DNA from: Aliiglaciecola lipolytica
GTDB taxonomy: Bacteria; Pseudomonadota; Gammaproteobacteria; Enterobacterales; Alteromonadaceae
Assembly (NCBI RefSeq): GCF_018860635.1
Contig: NZ_JAHKPT010000021.1
Location: 218,674 to 282,673 of the forward strand
Length of the DNA stretch: 64,000 nucleotides
Reading direction: 5' to 3'
Below, in pieces: positions 1-9,166 of the stretch (positions are counted from its first letter, which is position 1; each line of letters starts with the position of its first letter). The translations under genes were made by a program, and so were the position numbers. The notes under the pieces are model-generated. The model worked only from the letters and a program-made list of their open reading frames with translations. It was not told the origin of the DNA and ran no database searches.

Positions 1-360
1 TTCGGGTTTGAGCATCCAATCATCATCGACAATATCTTGGATCATAGGTCTTATCCCTTTAAAATAGGGATCTTTCGATAGTCTGGCGATATGGTATGGC
101 GCATCTACATGTTGCATATCAACCCAGCCAACAACGCCTGCTATAAAATCGGTACTGTGGGCCAGAGATAACATGTATTTCGTTTCGTCCATATCTGGTG
201 CAGCTTGTATCAACACCGTCTTATCAATACCTGATTTTTTCAGATGTGGACGCAGATCTTCAGGTAAGAAATCTCGATAAATAGCACCCAAATCTTCAGT
301 CAACCAGTTGTAATGCCCCAGCTCACGCTGCCAAAAGTGTTGATGGCTATCAATTCGCAT
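1..360 (-). CDS. Amidohydrolase (putative L-fuconolactonase), 3' part missing at window edge
   Basis: The first 120 residues of a metal-dependent amidohydrolase of the COG3618 type are visible; the gene continues past the left edge. It begins MRIDSHQHFW, the N-terminal HxH metal-binding motif (H6, H8) of this TIM-barrel family, whose members hydrolyse sugar lactones such as L-fucono- and L-rhamnono-lactone. The ATG overlaps the last 11 bp of the aldo-keto reductase gene, so the two are probably translationally coupled. The operon also carries L-fuconate dehydratase, so the likely role is opening L-fuconolactone to L-fuconate in the cytoplasm. The family is clear; the substrate is inferred from context only. 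Confidence 0.85.
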   Translation of the reverse strand, partial: MRIDSHQHFWQRELGHYNWLTEDLGAIYRDFLPEDLRPHLKKSGIDKTVLIQAAPDMDETKYMLSLAHSTDFIAGVVGWVDMQHVDAPYHIARLSKDPYFKGIRPMIQDIVDDDWMLKPE

Positions 361-1420
361 GAGAAGCAACATCCGTTGTTTGATTTGTAGGCACAGGAGC
401 TTGCTTATCTAACAAACCGTTCGCCTTCAAGCTCTGCCAAAACTCGCTGGGTATGGTTTGTTTGAATAAACTTATTGTCTTATCTATTCTGTTGATGTTG
501 CCAAGCCCTGGAATGACAGAGACGACACTTGGATGTGCCAGTGGAAACTGCAGAGCCGCAGCAGCCAAGGTTACATTGTATTGTTCGCACAATTCTTCTA
601 TTTTGCTGACCCGTTCAACTATTTCTGCTGGGGCAGGGGCGTAATTATAATATGCAGTCCTGTTACCTTTAACTCCAGTCGCTAAAATTCCTGAGTTGTA
701 AGGGCCACCAATAATAATTGAGGTGTTTCGTGCCTGACATTTAGGCAAAAATGTCTGCAACGACTGCTGTTCAAGTAGACTGTAACGCCCAGCAAGTAAA
801 AAACAATCCCAGTCACCGTGATCCATTGCTTGTTCGCAGACCTGGTATTCATTCACACCCAAGCCTATTGCTTTTACCAGCCCTTCGCTGCGTAACTGAT
901 CCATGGCTTTATAGCCACCTTGCATTGCGATCGGAAAATGTTTGTCGTTTTCATCACCATGGGTGTCACGACCAATATCATGCATATACAGAATATCAAT
1001 TCTGTCTAAACCCAAACGCTGTAGGCTGTCTTCAAATGACCGCATTATGCCGTCATAGCTGTAATCATATTGAATATCGAAAGGCATGGGAGACATAAAG
1101 CCATGTCGTTCTTTAGCGTAGCCTGCTGGCTTGAGCAAACGCCCAACTTTAGTAGAAAGTACGTAGTCTTTGCCTTGCAAGGGACGTAAAAGATCACCTG
1201 TGCGTCTTTCACTCAGACCTTGGCCATAATGAGGTGCAGTGTCATAGTGACGGAAGCCTGCCTGCCAAGCGGCAGTTAATACCGCTTTAGAGTCATCATC
1301 ACTAATTGGCTGATACAGATTGCCCATAGGAGCACAGCCGAAACCTAATGTATCTACCTCGAGATCAGTGTTGCCAATTTGTCTTTTGGGTATAACAGGG
1401 GAATTGTGCATTGTACTCAT
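350..1420 (-). CDS. Aldo/keto reductase, putative L-fucose (D-threo-aldose) 1-dehydrogenase
   Basis: A 356-residue cytoplasmic aldo/keto reductase. The catalytic Asp and Tyr are visible in HYDTAPHYGQG (D60, Y65), followed by a typical (beta/alpha)8 pattern, and GRDTHGDE lies in the longer loop typical of the D-threo-aldose dehydrogenase / pyridoxal 4-dehydrogenase branch. In this branch NAD(P)-dependent oxidation of L-fucose or L-galactose to the lactone is known. The first ATG is favoured because AAGGA lies at suitable distance in the end of the upstream gene. It sits 4 bp after the lactate dehydrogenase-like gene and overlaps the lactonase gene, which fits a fucose to fuconolactone to fuconate sequence. 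Exact sugar specificity is not readable from the sequence. Confidence 0.85.
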   Translation of the reverse strand: MSTMHNSPVIPKRQIGNTDLEVDTLGFGCAPMGNLYQPISDDDSKAVLTAAWQAGFRHYDTAPHYGQGLSERRTGDLLRPLQGKDYVLSTKVGRLLKPAGYAKERHGFMSPMPFDIQYDYSYDGIMRSFEDSLQRLGLDRIDILYMHDIGRDTHGDENDKHFPIAMQGGYKAMDQLRSEGLVKAIGLGVNEYQVCEQAMDHGDWDCFLLAGRYSLLEQQSLQTFLPKCQARNTSIIIGGPYNSGILATGVKGNRTAYYNYAPAPAEIVERVSKIEELCEQYNVTLAAAALQFPLAHPSVVSVIPGLGNINRIDKTISLFKQTIPSEFWQSLKANGLLDKQAPVPTNQTTDVASHAN

Positions 1421-1424
1421 CCGC

Positions 1425-2576
1425 TTAGTCCTTCACTAAAAACTTCGAAAGATCTGCGACATTAGCGCAGCCCAGTTGATTCATCACTTGTTCAAGTTGA
1501 ATTTTAAGACAGTTGATGGTGTGTACTCCGCCCTTGTTACCAATGGCGCCAACACCATACACAAAAGGCCGTCCTAAAAAGGTAAAATCAGCTCCACATG
1601 CTAAAGCAGACGCTATATTGGTACCTGAACGCAAACCGCTGTCCATAAATATTTTGATGTTTTTAGCATATTTCGCCGCTGCTTTTTGTAACGGAGTTAC
1701 GGGAGATTCACCCACATCTAGTTGACGAGCACCGTGATTAGACATCACTACAGCATCTGCGCCAAGCTCGATGGCAGCTGCTACATCATCTTGATTAATT
1801 AAACCTTTAATCACTAGCGGACCTTGCCAAAAATCTCGAATCGGTTTAAGCCCTTCGATATCGACTCTGCCCATTACTGTTTTGTTCATAAATGCCGCCA
1901 ATTGGTCGGTTGGCATATTTTTGGGCATATAAGGTTTAAGCGTTTGCATCTCTGGTTTGCCGGCCAAAGCAGTTGCCATTAACCAACTTGGGCAAGATAA
2001 CATTTGCACAATATTGGACAAGGTCATTTTGGGCGGCATGGCTAAACCATTTTTCATATCCCGTGGTCTATAACCAAAGGTCGGCACATCCACTGTTACC
2101 ACTAACACTTTGTAACCAGCTTGTTTGATTCTACTTAATAAATCCTCACGAATTTTCTTATCCGTGGGATTATAAAGTTGGTACCATGCTTTGCCTTCGG
2201 AAATTTCAGCGATGCTTTCTAGGCTAGCTGAGGATACTGTACTTAATATGTAAGGTACATTTAAGTCAGCCGCAGCCTTGGCCAGAATTTCTGGCGCTTT
2301 GGGCCACATTAACCCTTGCAAACCAATGGGCGCAATACCAAATGGTGCATCGTATTTGTGGCCAAAAAGCTCAACCGACATGTCTGATTTATCAAATTTT
2401 TGCAACAATCGGCTGCGCAATTGCACAGCTTGAATATCGCTACGGTTGCGTTGTAAGCCAAATTCTTCGTGGCAACCGCCTTCAAGATAATCAAAAGCAA
2501 ATTTGGGTATTCGAGTCTTTGCACGTGCTTTCAAAGTTGAGACATCAGGCAAAGTAGGATCAAAATAGTCGTTCAT
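1425..2576 (-). CDS. FMN-dependent alpha-hydroxy acid dehydrogenase (L-lactate dehydrogenase-like)
   Basis: A 383-residue member of the LldD / glycolate oxidase family. Visible signatures are the N-terminal FAFDYLEGG, the FMN-contacting APIG segment, LSTVSSAS, and the active-site SNHGARQLD, whose His is the catalytic base, followed by the glycine-rich FMN phosphate site near the C-terminus. Its start codon overlaps the stop codon of the fuconate dehydratase gene by one base. The non-phosphorylating L-fucose route ends in pyruvate plus L-lactate, so a lactate-oxidising enzyme in this operon makes metabolic sense. Another 2-hydroxy acid cannot be excluded. Confidence 0.88.
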   Translation of the reverse strand: MNDYFDPTLPDVSTLKARAKTRIPKFAFDYLEGGCHEEFGLQRNRSDIQAVQLRSRLLQKFDKSDMSVELFGHKYDAPFGIAPIGLQGLMWPKAPEILAKAAADLNVPYILSTVSSASLESIAEISEGKAWYQLYNPTDKKIREDLLSRIKQAGYKVLVVTVDVPTFGYRPRDMKNGLAMPPKMTLSNIVQMLSCPSWLMATALAGKPEMQTLKPYMPKNMPTDQLAAFMNKTVMGRVDIEGLKPIRDFWQGPLVIKGLINQDDVAAAIELGADAVVMSNHGARQLDVGESPVTPLQKAAAKYAKNIKIFMDSGLRSGTNIASALACGADFTFLGRPFVYGVGAIGNKGGVHTINCLKIQLEQVMNQLGCANVADLSKFLVKD

Positions 2577-3922
2577 TACGAAGCCTGTTTAATGGTCTTT
2601 TTGTTTAAACGTTTCTGCCACTGTGCGCCTGTAGGGTAGGTGTAGTCATCGATACTTTCCTGAAACATTTCGATACTATATCCTGGTGCAGTTGGTGCAA
2701 CATAGGCTCCATTTTTAATCACACATGGATCAATAAAGTGCTCATGTAAATGATCAACAAATTCCACAACTCTATCAGTTAAATCTGCAGAAATATGTAC
2801 ATAATCAATCATAGATAAATGTTGAACATATTCACATAAGCCAACACCACCTGCGTGTGGACACACTGGCTTGCCATATTTCGCTGCTAATAAATAAACT
2901 GCCAGAATCTCATTAACACTTGCTAAACGACAGGAGTCAATTTGCACTATATCAATGGCGTCATTGGCGATAAATTGTTTGAACATAATTCGGTTATGGC
3001 AGTGCTCACCAGTAGCAACTTGAACATCACCGATGTTTTCTTTAATTTTCTTGTGGCCGAATACATCGTCTGGACTAGTTGGTTCTTCAATAAACCAAGG
3101 AGAAACATGAGATAACTCGTTAACCCAATCAATAGCTTGGTCAACTTCCCATATTTGGTTAGCGTCAATCATTAACTTAACGTCTTCGCCTATTACATCA
3201 CGGGCGATTTGACAGCGTCTAATATCACTATTTAAATCTTGTCCGACTTTTAATTTTATGTGTTTAAAGCCCTGATCCAAAGCTTCTTGACATAGTCTTT
3301 TTAATTTTTCGTCACTGTAGCCAAGCCATCCAGCTGAAGTGGTATAAGAAGGATAACCATTTTCTTCTAAATACTGAATTCGTTCAGCTTTTGAGTCTGC
3401 ATTTGCACGCACTATATCCAGGGCTTCATCTCGAGTCAGAGCGTCTGAAAGATATCTGAAATCGATACAATTAATAAACTCTTCTGGGCTCATGTCAGCC
3501 AATAAACGCCACAAAGGTTTGTTGGCATGTTTTGCCCACATATCCCAAATCGCATTCATTACCCCACCTATGGCCATATGAATGACACCTTTTTCTGGGC
3601 CTAACCAACGTAACTGACTGTCTGAACGTAAGGTGTCATAAAAGTCACCTATATTTTGAATGATTTGATTGAAGTCTTTACCAACTACCAAATGCTCTAG
3701 AGCTTCTATAGCTTTACAGCAAATATCGTTTCCACGGCCGATTGTGAAAATTAATCCGTGTCCTTTATTACCTTTGTCAGTGCTGATTGTTAAGTAAGCA
3801 GCAGAATAATCTGGATCTTTATTAATCGCATCAGAACCGTCTAATGATTCAGAGGTCGGGAAACGAATATCGTGGGTTTTTAACGATATTATAGTATTAG
3901 CAGATAAGTTGATTTCGCTCAT
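2576..3922 (-). CDS. L-fuconate dehydratase (enolase superfamily, FucD/ENOSF1 type)
   Basis: A 448-residue enolase-superfamily dehydratase converting L-fuconate to 2-keto-3-deoxy-L-fuconate. The KxK motif HIKLKVG (K223/K225), metal ligands D253 (MIDANQ), E279 (FIEEPTSPDD) and E306 (ATGEHC), and the C-terminal catalytic His in CPHAGGVGL all fit fuconate dehydratase rather than mandelate racemase or galactonate dehydratase. It is the first gene of the minus-strand fucose operon. An AT-rich element resembling the repeated operator-like motif of this locus (about 3939-3960) lies just upstream, so co-regulation with the sulfatases is possible. This gene is the strongest sequence evidence that the locus feeds on L-fucose. 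Confidence 0.93.
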   Translation of the reverse strand: MSEINLSANTIISLKTHDIRFPTSESLDGSDAINKDPDYSAAYLTISTDKGNKGHGLIFTIGRGNDICCKAIEALEHLVVGKDFNQIIQNIGDFYDTLRSDSQLRWLGPEKGVIHMAIGGVMNAIWDMWAKHANKPLWRLLADMSPEEFINCIDFRYLSDALTRDEALDIVRANADSKAERIQYLEENGYPSYTTSAGWLGYSDEKLKRLCQEALDQGFKHIKLKVGQDLNSDIRRCQIARDVIGEDVKLMIDANQIWEVDQAIDWVNELSHVSPWFIEEPTSPDDVFGHKKIKENIGDVQVATGEHCHNRIMFKQFIANDAIDIVQIDSCRLASVNEILAVYLLAAKYGKPVCPHAGGVGLCEYVQHLSMIDYVHISADLTDRVVEFVDHLHEHFIDPCVIKNGAYVAPTAPGYSIEMFQESIDDYTYPTGAQWQKRLNKKTIKQAS

Positions 3923-4345
3923 AACTTCCTCTCGTTTTAAATATGAAATAATAGTTTATTGGTAAAATATTAATCGCGACTGATACTAATGTCAATCATT
4001 TGTTAACAAATTTAATCCAGACATAATGTTTAGCTCGTCAAAATCTTTAGGTGACTTTTTGAATATAGGTATTTATTGGCAGCAAAATGTTTGTCTCTGC
4101 AATTTTACTTATACCTTTATCTATATGCCGCTAAGCGCCTTGTATTTCACGAGTTTGGCGAAAAGCTTATAACATTTGCTTAATTGTACATCATTCTTAC
4201 ATATGAAATCTAATTGTATATGTAAAAATTTCTTGAGTATGTTAATTATTTGTGTGATTATTTTTTAAGTTTTGTTGGTAAAAGGTTTTTTTCTTAGTAA
4301 AAAATACCTTTTATATTTACGCATTTGCAAACATAGGCACATAAA
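3923..4345. promoter_or_regulatory. Divergent promoter region between fucose operon and TonB receptor
   Basis: This 423-bp AT-rich spacer separates two divergent transcription units. Two partial copies of the locus-wide element can be aligned by eye: AAATATGAAATAATAG near 3939-3954, next to the fuconate dehydratase start, and ACATATGAAATCTAATTG near 4199-4216, followed by ATATGTAAAAAT. A GAGAGGAAGTT ribosome binding site precedes fuconate dehydratase on the minus strand. No open reading frame of note is present. The motif assignment is pattern recognition only. Confidence 0.5.
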
Positions 4346-7111
4346 ATGAACACTCACACACATTCAAAAACCTTCGCGACAAATAAAATAACCTCGGTTT
4401 TCCGAAATCGTTTGTACAATATTGCCGCTTCTTTATTACTGTTACCTTGTGCCAATGTGGCCATTGCGCAAACAGCCCCAGTAGATGAGCAGAATGACGA
4501 TACTGAAGTTATTAGCGTCGTAGGTGTTCGTTCGAGCCTTGAAGCTGCACAACAAATAAAACGGGTTTCTAATACCGTAGTCGAAGCAATTACCGCAGAA
4601 GATATTGGTCAGTTTTCTGATGACAGTATTGCTGGCGCGTTGCAGCGTATGCCGGGTATTCAAATAGAGCGCGATGATGCGGGAACTGATGGAGATAGAG
4701 TTTCTATCCGCGGGTTAGGTCCTGAATTTGTTAACTCGACGATCAACGGTCGCCGAATTTTATCGTCAGGTAATGAAGCCCGTGGCTTGCGTAAAATGAA
4801 TTTTAATGTATTTCCATCCAACATCTTAAGTGGCGTCAGGGTAGCTAAGGGCCAGACTGCTGCGCGGCCTGAGAGTGGCTTAGCTGGACAGGTCAACCTG
4901 CTGACATTAAGACCCTTAGATATGAAACAATTAAATGCCAAAGAAACCTTTGGACTTGTTTCAGTCTCTGGTGATTATAATGATTTAGCCGGTGAGACTG
5001 GCAATAAAGTAAATCTATTTGGTGCTTGGAGAAATGAACAGAGTGACTTAGGCGCTTTTATTTCCCTTGTTACAGGTGAAAGTAATACTTCTAGAGATCA
5101 AGTCAATCTGAACTACGTTACCAGTAATATTAGAGTCAACAATGATAACGTAGCCGGTGAAGATGAGCTTATAACTGGGGTTTCCGTTCCTAATGCCGTA
5201 ACTTACGTGCCAAACAGAAGTGCTGCTGATAGAACTGCAATTTCGACTGGCATTCAATGGCTGCCATCTGACAATATAGAGGTTGTTTGGGATCTCACAT
5301 ATGCGGAATTTGATAACAAATCGCAAAGACACAACGGGCAGTTTTTGTTCGGCGGAATGTGGGCCAACACTGTATTTGATGAGTCAGGAATAGAGATTGA
5401 CGAAAATAATGTGCTGCAATCTGCAGATTTTGGCCAAGCACAACTTGCAGGTGCTATTAACTACAGAATGCAAGATCAGACGTTTAACAATGTCACTGAG
5501 AATTTAGTTACTGGGCTAAACCTAGAGTGGGTGACGGGTAAGCTAACTTCTTCTTTCGATGTGTTTATGTCATCTGTTGATTATAAACAAGACCTTAGGT
5601 TTCCCATATTTCAAATCGGTGCTGATGAATCTTTAGTTTCATTTGATATGAGAAGTGGTTTACCTAATATTGGGTTTGGTTCTGAATTATTAAGCCCAGA
5701 TGCTGCGACTTACATTTTTAGTATTGTGCGAGAAATCGAACTTGATGCTGACAATCATGGCGTTAGTCTAGATTTCAGTTATGATCTCGATACTGAGCAT
5801 TTTTCAGCAGTGGAATTTGGGGTTAACTATGATAAGACTTCTATTTTGTCTATTCGCACCGCAGCTGTGCAGTTTGTTCCTTCTGCATTGTCACCCAATC
5901 CGGCTGCAGAGATTGCTGACGCAGGGGTAACGGGGCAAATATTATCTGATGAATTACTTACCTCAGCAATGATTGCACCAAGAACTTATCAGATTTCGGA
6001 TTTCTCAGCTGTGGCGGCAATTGACGGTCGTGTATTAACAACTGGCGTAAATGAGCTTGGTATCGACCCCGCTGCGTCACATGACAGCGAAGAAACAATA
6101 ACAGCTTTATACACACAAATTAACCTCGATTCAGAATTGGCGGATGTTCCGGTTAACGGTAACTTTGGGGTTCGTGCTGTTTTCACTGAAAATACCGCTA
6201 GTGCGGAAGCAAGAGTGGTTGATACAGACGGTAATGTTAGTTTAGTACCAATAACTACAGGTGGTGACTATTGGGAAGTATTACCTAGTTTAAACCTTAA
6301 CTTTTCTTTGCAAAGTGATTTGGCCTTGCGCTTCGGTGTGTCAAAAACCCTTTCAAGACCTGATTACGAAGAAATTGCGCCAATAATGGCGATTACAGTA
6401 CCAGAAGATCCAACGGTGCCTGGTAATGCGGTAGCGGGAAACCCAGATCTCGATCCTATGACTGCGTGGAATTATGATATTACATTGGAAAAATATACCG
6501 GTAAAAAAGGCGCATTTATAGCCAGTATATTTTATAAAGACGTTAGAGATTTCATCATTGATCAAGTGGTTCTTGGACAAACCATACCGGGTCAAGGCGA
6601 TGCTTTATTTAACTCCACTATACCTATTAACTTCTCAGATGGTGAAGTCAAAGGTCTGGAACTTGGCTTTTATTTGCCTTTAGAGGAGCTACTACCCGAA
6701 CTAGAAGGGTTTGGCGTATCGGCTAATTACACTTACGTTGATAGTTCTTTTGATAAAGATGTGGGAGACGCCGGTTTTGGTTTCCCAGGTTCATCGAAGA
6801 ATAACTATAACTTTATGGCATTTTACGAAACAAGCTTGTTTACCGCTCGATTGTCTTATGTCACTCGTTCAGAATTTTTCCGAACTCTTGCTGGCGCTGG
6901 TTCACAGACCGCAACGGCACGTTTTACTGGAACAACTGAAGATTTAAGTTTCAATTTTAATGTACGTCCTACTGCTAATTTATCTTTCGCATTTAACGCG
7001 TCAAATCTAACTGATGATGTGAGAAGGGATTATGTCGGTGCTGAATCAACATTCTTAAGTGTGTATGCTGCAGGGCGCTCTTATTCATTAACTGCAACCT
7101 ACAAATTCTAA
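4346..7111 (+). CDS. TonB-dependent outer-membrane receptor (putative fucan oligosaccharide importer)
   Basis: A 921-residue TonB-dependent receptor. An N-terminal signal peptide ends near residue 41 (VAIA-QT), followed by a TonB-box-like segment DTEVISVVG (about 52-60). The plug domain carries IRGLGPEFVNSTINGRR and the ARPESGLAGQV segment, and the barrel ends in a terminal aromatic (ATYKF). It is clearly paralogous to the receptor at 35209, with long identical stretches in the plug. Divergent placement from the fucose operon and a sulfatase 61 bp downstream imply uptake of fucan-derived oligosaccharides. There is no SusD-like partner, as is usual for gammaproteobacterial loci of this kind. 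The actual ligand is inferred. Confidence 0.93.
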   Translation: MNTHTHSKTFATNKITSVFRNRLYNIAASLLLLPCANVAIAQTAPVDEQNDDTEVISVVGVRSSLEAAQQIKRVSNTVVEAITAEDIGQFSDDSIAGALQRMPGIQIERDDAGTDGDRVSIRGLGPEFVNSTINGRRILSSGNEARGLRKMNFNVFPSNILSGVRVAKGQTAARPESGLAGQVNLLTLRPLDMKQLNAKETFGLVSVSGDYNDLAGETGNKVNLFGAWRNEQSDLGAFISLVTGESNTSRDQVNLNYVTSNIRVNNDNVAGEDELITGVSVPNAVTYVPNRSAADRTAISTGIQWLPSDNIEVVWDLTYAEFDNKSQRHNGQFLFGGMWANTVFDESGIEIDENNVLQSADFGQAQLAGAINYRMQDQTFNNVTENLVTGLNLEWVTGKLTSSFDVFMSSVDYKQDLRFPIFQIGADESLVSFDMRSGLPNIGFGSELLSPDAATYIFSIVREIELDADNHGVSLDFSYDLDTEHFSAVEFGVNYDKTSILSIRTAAVQFVPSALSPNPAAEIADAGVTGQILSDELLTSAMIAPRTYQISDFSAVAAIDGRVLTTGVNELGIDPAASHDSEETITALYTQINLDSELADVPVNGNFGVRAVFTENTASAEARVVDTDGNVSLVPITTGGDYWEVLPSLNLNFSLQSDLALRFGVSKTLSRPDYEEIAPIMAITVPEDPTVPGNAVAGNPDLDPMTAWNYDITLEKYTGKKGAFIASIFYKDVRDFIIDQVVLGQTIPGQGDALFNSTIPINFSDGEVKGLELGFYLPLEELLPELEGFGVSANYTYVDSSFDKDVGDAGFGFPGSSKNNYNFMAFYETSLFTARLSYVTRSEFFRTLAGAGSQTATARFTGTTEDLSFNFNVRPTANLSFAFNASNLTDDVRRDYVGAESTFLSVYAAGRSYSLTATYKF

Positions 7112-7121
7112 ATATAGTTTT

Positions 7122-7149
7122 GTTAGGAACACAACGAAGTGTTCCTAAC
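7122..7149 (+). terminator. Hairpin between TonB receptor and sulfatase
   Basis: An 11-bp perfect stem GTTAGGAACAC / GTGTTCCTAAC (7122-7132 and 7139-7149) with a 6-nt loop is followed by CTTTTTAA. It lies 10 bp after the receptor stop and 23 bp before the sulfatase start. It may be a partial terminator or an mRNA-stabilising hairpin that sets receptor transcripts above those of the downstream enzyme. Confidence 0.7.
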
Positions 7150-7172
7150 CTTTTTAAAAGTGAGTCTCTTTA

Positions 7173-9071
7173 ATGAACATTCGATATTTTACAAAAGGTC
7201 TGTTTTTTCTGGCAATCGGTGTTGGGTTACAAGCATGTGGCGCTGACAAAACTCCGATGTCAGAATCAAGCAATGATCAGACTGCTGCTGAGCAACAATC
7301 AAAAGCACCCAACATTGTGCTGATGATGACAGATGATCAAGGTTTTGGCGATTTGAGTCTTAATCACAACCCAGTGATACAAACCCCGAATATTCAAACT
7401 TTGGCTAATCAGTCTGTTAGTTTTGAAAACTTTCATGTTGACCCAACCTGTTCCCCAACTCGCTCCGCATTGCTGACTGGCAAACACTCGATGAGAGCTG
7501 GTGTTTGGCATACCGTGATGGGACGTTCATTTTTAGCATCAGAACATGTAACGATTGCAGAGATACTGGCTGATAACGGTTATGATACCGCGTTGTTTGG
7601 CAAGTGGCATTTAGGTGATAGCTATCCTTTTAGACCACAAGACCAAGGCTTTCAAACAAGCTTAATCCACGGTGGAGGCGGCGTAGGCCAATCGGGAGAT
7701 TATTGGGGCAATACCCAATTCGATGATTTCTATTTACGCAATGGTAAAGTTGAAAAATTCGATGGTTATGCCACTGATATTTGGTTTGACGAAGCAGAAC
7801 AGTTTATTCGTCAAAGCAGCCAGTCAGACAAGCCTTTCTTTGCTTACATAGCGACCAATGCACCGCACTCTCCTTACAGAGCCAAAGACAAAGATATTCA
7901 AGTTTACAGAGACTTAGGTTTACCGGAAGAAATAGCTCGTTTCTACGCAATGATTTCGGTTATCGATACCGGCGTAGGTAAAATTAGAAACCTATTAGAT
8001 GAGCTAAACATTACAGACAATACTATTTTTATTTTTATGACCGACAACGGAAGTTCGTTCACGCCAGCTCGTATCGGCAAGAATAATAAAACCATCCATG
8101 CTCTAACCGATGAAATTAGTCAGCAAGTTGGTCAAGAATGGGTATTCAATGGTGGTTTACGCGGTTATAAGTCTGAGGTTTATGAAGGCGGTCACAAAGT
8201 CCCATTTTACATTCATTATCCCAATGGCGGAATTGATGAAGCTCGAAAAGTTGATACGCTAGCCGCGCATTTCGACTTGATGCCAACCCTTATGGAGCTG
8301 GCCGGTATTGATGCCTCAGAAGCATCTGACATTGACGGTGTAAGTCTGGTTCCCGTGCTAGTAGATGATGGAGCACTTGAATCACGTAAAATAGTAGTAA
8401 CCAACCAACGGGTTGATCAACCTAGAATCGGACGTCCGTCTGTGGTCATGGATGGTAATTGGCGTTTTGTTTCAGAGCTAGATAAAAACACTGAAGAGTT
8501 ATATGACTTAGCATCTGATCCGTCTCAGCAAGTGAATTTAATTAATGATAACCCGCAAAAAGCTGAAGAGCTTCGTCAAGCTTTACGGGATTGGTGGCAA
8601 GATGTATCAAAAGATGTAGGCCCAAGAGTAAGACCCATTGTTGGTAACCCAATCGAAAACCCGGTAAGGCTTAATGCCAACGATTGGATGGAAGCTGAGT
8701 CTACTAACGTTATTGCATGGTATCCTGGCTTTAAAACCTTGTTCTTAAAAGAAAAGAAAGAAGGTTGGATTACCCAAGTTGAAAAATTCAAAAGTTTACC
8801 TTGGCACGTTGAGGTAGATAATACAGGTACTTATCAAATCTCTTTGTACTTTCATGACAAACCTGCTCAACAGCCGGTAAATCGGAAAAAAGCATTTTTG
8901 AAATTAGATGGTGTAGTTTATGAGACCGAATTGGATAAAGGAGCTGCAGGTGCTCAGTTCACACTACCTTTAGAAAAAGGTCCTAAAGCTATTGAAGGCT
9001 GGTTTGCTGATGGCAAAGACGATCTCGAAAGTCACGTACCTGCTTTCTACGCCTATATCGAAATTCTATAG
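7173..9071 (+). CDS. S1-family sulfatase, lipoprotein, with C-terminal beta-sandwich extension
   Basis: A 632-residue sulfatase that hydrolyses sulfate esters using a formylglycine made from C93 (CSPTR, 93-97). The N-terminal metal pair is D54/D55, and GKWHLG (143-148), NAPHSP and MTDNGS supply further active-site residues. A lipobox LQAC puts the lipidated Cys at position 22, with G at +2, so an outer-membrane lipoprotein is expected. After the catalytic domain there is an extension of about 120 residues rich in aromatic and beta-strand patterns (about 505-632), possibly a carbohydrate-binding sandwich. The closest relative in the window by eye is the sulfatase at 30946 (shared HTxxxR and HGxGGxGQ segments). 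Sulfate position specificity is unknown. Confidence 0.93.
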   Translation: MNIRYFTKGLFFLAIGVGLQACGADKTPMSESSNDQTAAEQQSKAPNIVLMMTDDQGFGDLSLNHNPVIQTPNIQTLANQSVSFENFHVDPTCSPTRSALLTGKHSMRAGVWHTVMGRSFLASEHVTIAEILADNGYDTALFGKWHLGDSYPFRPQDQGFQTSLIHGGGGVGQSGDYWGNTQFDDFYLRNGKVEKFDGYATDIWFDEAEQFIRQSSQSDKPFFAYIATNAPHSPYRAKDKDIQVYRDLGLPEEIARFYAMISVIDTGVGKIRNLLDELNITDNTIFIFMTDNGSSFTPARIGKNNKTIHALTDEISQQVGQEWVFNGGLRGYKSEVYEGGHKVPFYIHYPNGGIDEARKVDTLAAHFDLMPTLMELAGIDASEASDIDGVSLVPVLVDDGALESRKIVVTNQRVDQPRIGRPSVVMDGNWRFVSELDKNTEELYDLASDPSQQVNLINDNPQKAEELRQALRDWWQDVSKDVGPRVRPIVGNPIENPVRLNANDWMEAESTNVIAWYPGFKTLFLKEKKEGWITQVEKFKSLPWHVEVDNTGTYQISLYFHDKPAQQPVNRKKAFLKLDGVVYETELDKGAAGAQFTLPLEKGPKAIEGWFADGKDDLESHVPAFYAYIEIL

Positions 9072-9077
9072 TTGAGA

Positions 9078-9120
9078 CGTTAAATTGCTTCAGTTCACCA
9101 TGAATTGGAGCAATTTAACG
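9078..9120 (+). terminator. Hairpin after sulfatase
   Basis: A 12-bp perfect inverted repeat CGTTAAATTGCT / AGCAATTTAACG (9078-9089, 9109-9120) lies 7 bp after the sulfatase stop. No strong T-run follows, so it could be a weak terminator or a transcript-end stabiliser. Confidence 0.5.
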
Positions 9121-9166
9121 GTAATTGTAATCTTTGAATTTAAGCGATGTTGAGGGCTAGGAAACC

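Noticed and set aside
751-1098. Plus-strand frame of 115 codons opposite the aldo-keto reductase
   Set aside because: It lies wholly inside a well-supported gene on the other strand and has no start signal or family features.
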